Source: Nitrospira sp.
GTDB taxonomy: Bacteria > Nitrospirota > Nitrospiria > Nitrospirales > Nitrospiraceae
Reading direction: 5' to 3'
Assembly: GCA_005116745.1 (NCBI GenBank)
Contig: SWDS01000006.1
Coordinates: 855,222-919,221, forward strand
DNA: 64,000 bases
Under the pieces are notes generated by a model. The model saw nothing but the letters and a program-made list of their open reading frames with translations, made no database searches and had not been told where the DNA came from. Shown one piece after another: positions 63,934 through 64,000 of this stretch; position 1 is the stretch's first letter, and each line of letters starts with the position of its first letter. The position numbers were made by a program, and so were the translations under genes.

Positions 63934-64000
63934 GTGATTTCGAATATATTTATTGACCGGCCAATTTTTGCTTCGGTGGTGTCGATTGTTGTGGTTGTGA
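63934..64000 (+). CDS. RND efflux permease, N-terminal fragment (runs off window)
   Basis: Starts GTG 63934 and reads ISNIFIDRPIFASVVSIVVV, the typical AcrB-type start with the FIDRPIFA motif and first transmembrane helix. The rest lies beyond the window. Confidence 0.85.
   Translation, partial: MISNIFIDRPIFASVVSIVVVV

Overview
The window looks like chromosomal DNA of a moderately GC-rich, diderm, autotrophic bacterium, most probably the nitrite-oxidising genus Nitrospira. This rests on gene content and order: an aconitase, monomeric isocitrate dehydrogenase, fumarate reductase and succinyl-CoA synthetase cluster of the kind used in the reductive TCA cycle, many outer-membrane and lipoprotein genes, and characteristic intergenic palindromic repeats. 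No marker gene such as nxr, ATP-citrate lyase or 16S rRNA lies in the window, so the genus is an inference.

Layout. 1-7.6 kb: the TCA/rTCA operon acn (3' part), icd, frdB, frdA, sucC, sucD. 8-22 kb: envelope genes (two beta-barrel proteins, PilZ protein, secretin, a 1360-residue TPR-membrane protein, a Tat-exported amidohydrolase, AIM24 protein, M48 protease, phosphoesterase, DUF3332 and TRL lipoproteins). 22-27 kb: PEGA lipoprotein, DUF3015 protein, a HicAB toxin-antitoxin pair, a DUF4105/Lnb-type protein, an alpha/beta hydrolase. 27.3-34.8 kb: a long minus-strand operon-like run (ATP-grasp-like protein, glutaredoxin, lysine 2,3-aminomutase, dCTP deaminase, membrane protein, GT2 glycosyltransferase, DUF2064 transferase, SDR, zinc-ribbon protein). 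35-41.4 kb: a plus-strand run (YkgJ/DUF2156 protein, hybrid histidine kinase, CbbQ-type AAA ATPase, DUF167 protein, two paralogous lipoproteins). 41.4-43.7 kb: a Phd/VapC toxin-antitoxin module and a decayed nuclease/DUF2283 pair. 44-47.3 kb: a tightly coupled five-gene redox/stress operon (NmrA, pirin, DsbA, VOC, NTF2-like). 47.5-56.7 kb: a universal-stress-protein/UbiB-kinase fusion, a SAM-cyclase-AAA-TPR signalling protein, an MBL hydrolase, a Rieske/flavodoxin fusion and small genes. 56.7-64 kb: a CPA2 antiporter, CDGSH protein, sigma-54 activator, DoxX protein, STAS protein and the start of an RND efflux operon.

The most striking non-coding signal is a family of about 90-120 bp palindromic elements (6599-6719, 17606-17720, 40754-40844, 27813-27930, plus a half copy at about 27752-27791). 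Each starts 3-15 nt after the stop codon of one gene, lies between two genes transcribed in the same direction, and has the same orientation relative to transcription. Short conserved blocks flank stem segments whose sequence differs between copies while pairing is kept. This covariation points to a structured intercistronic RNA. Other palindromes in the window (2959-2990, 5332-5395, 26250-26375, 9660-9887, 38820-39022, 54010-54072) also sit directly after stop codons.

No tRNA, rRNA, CRISPR array or intact insertion sequence was seen. Positions of domains are counted or estimated by eye; no database search was run.
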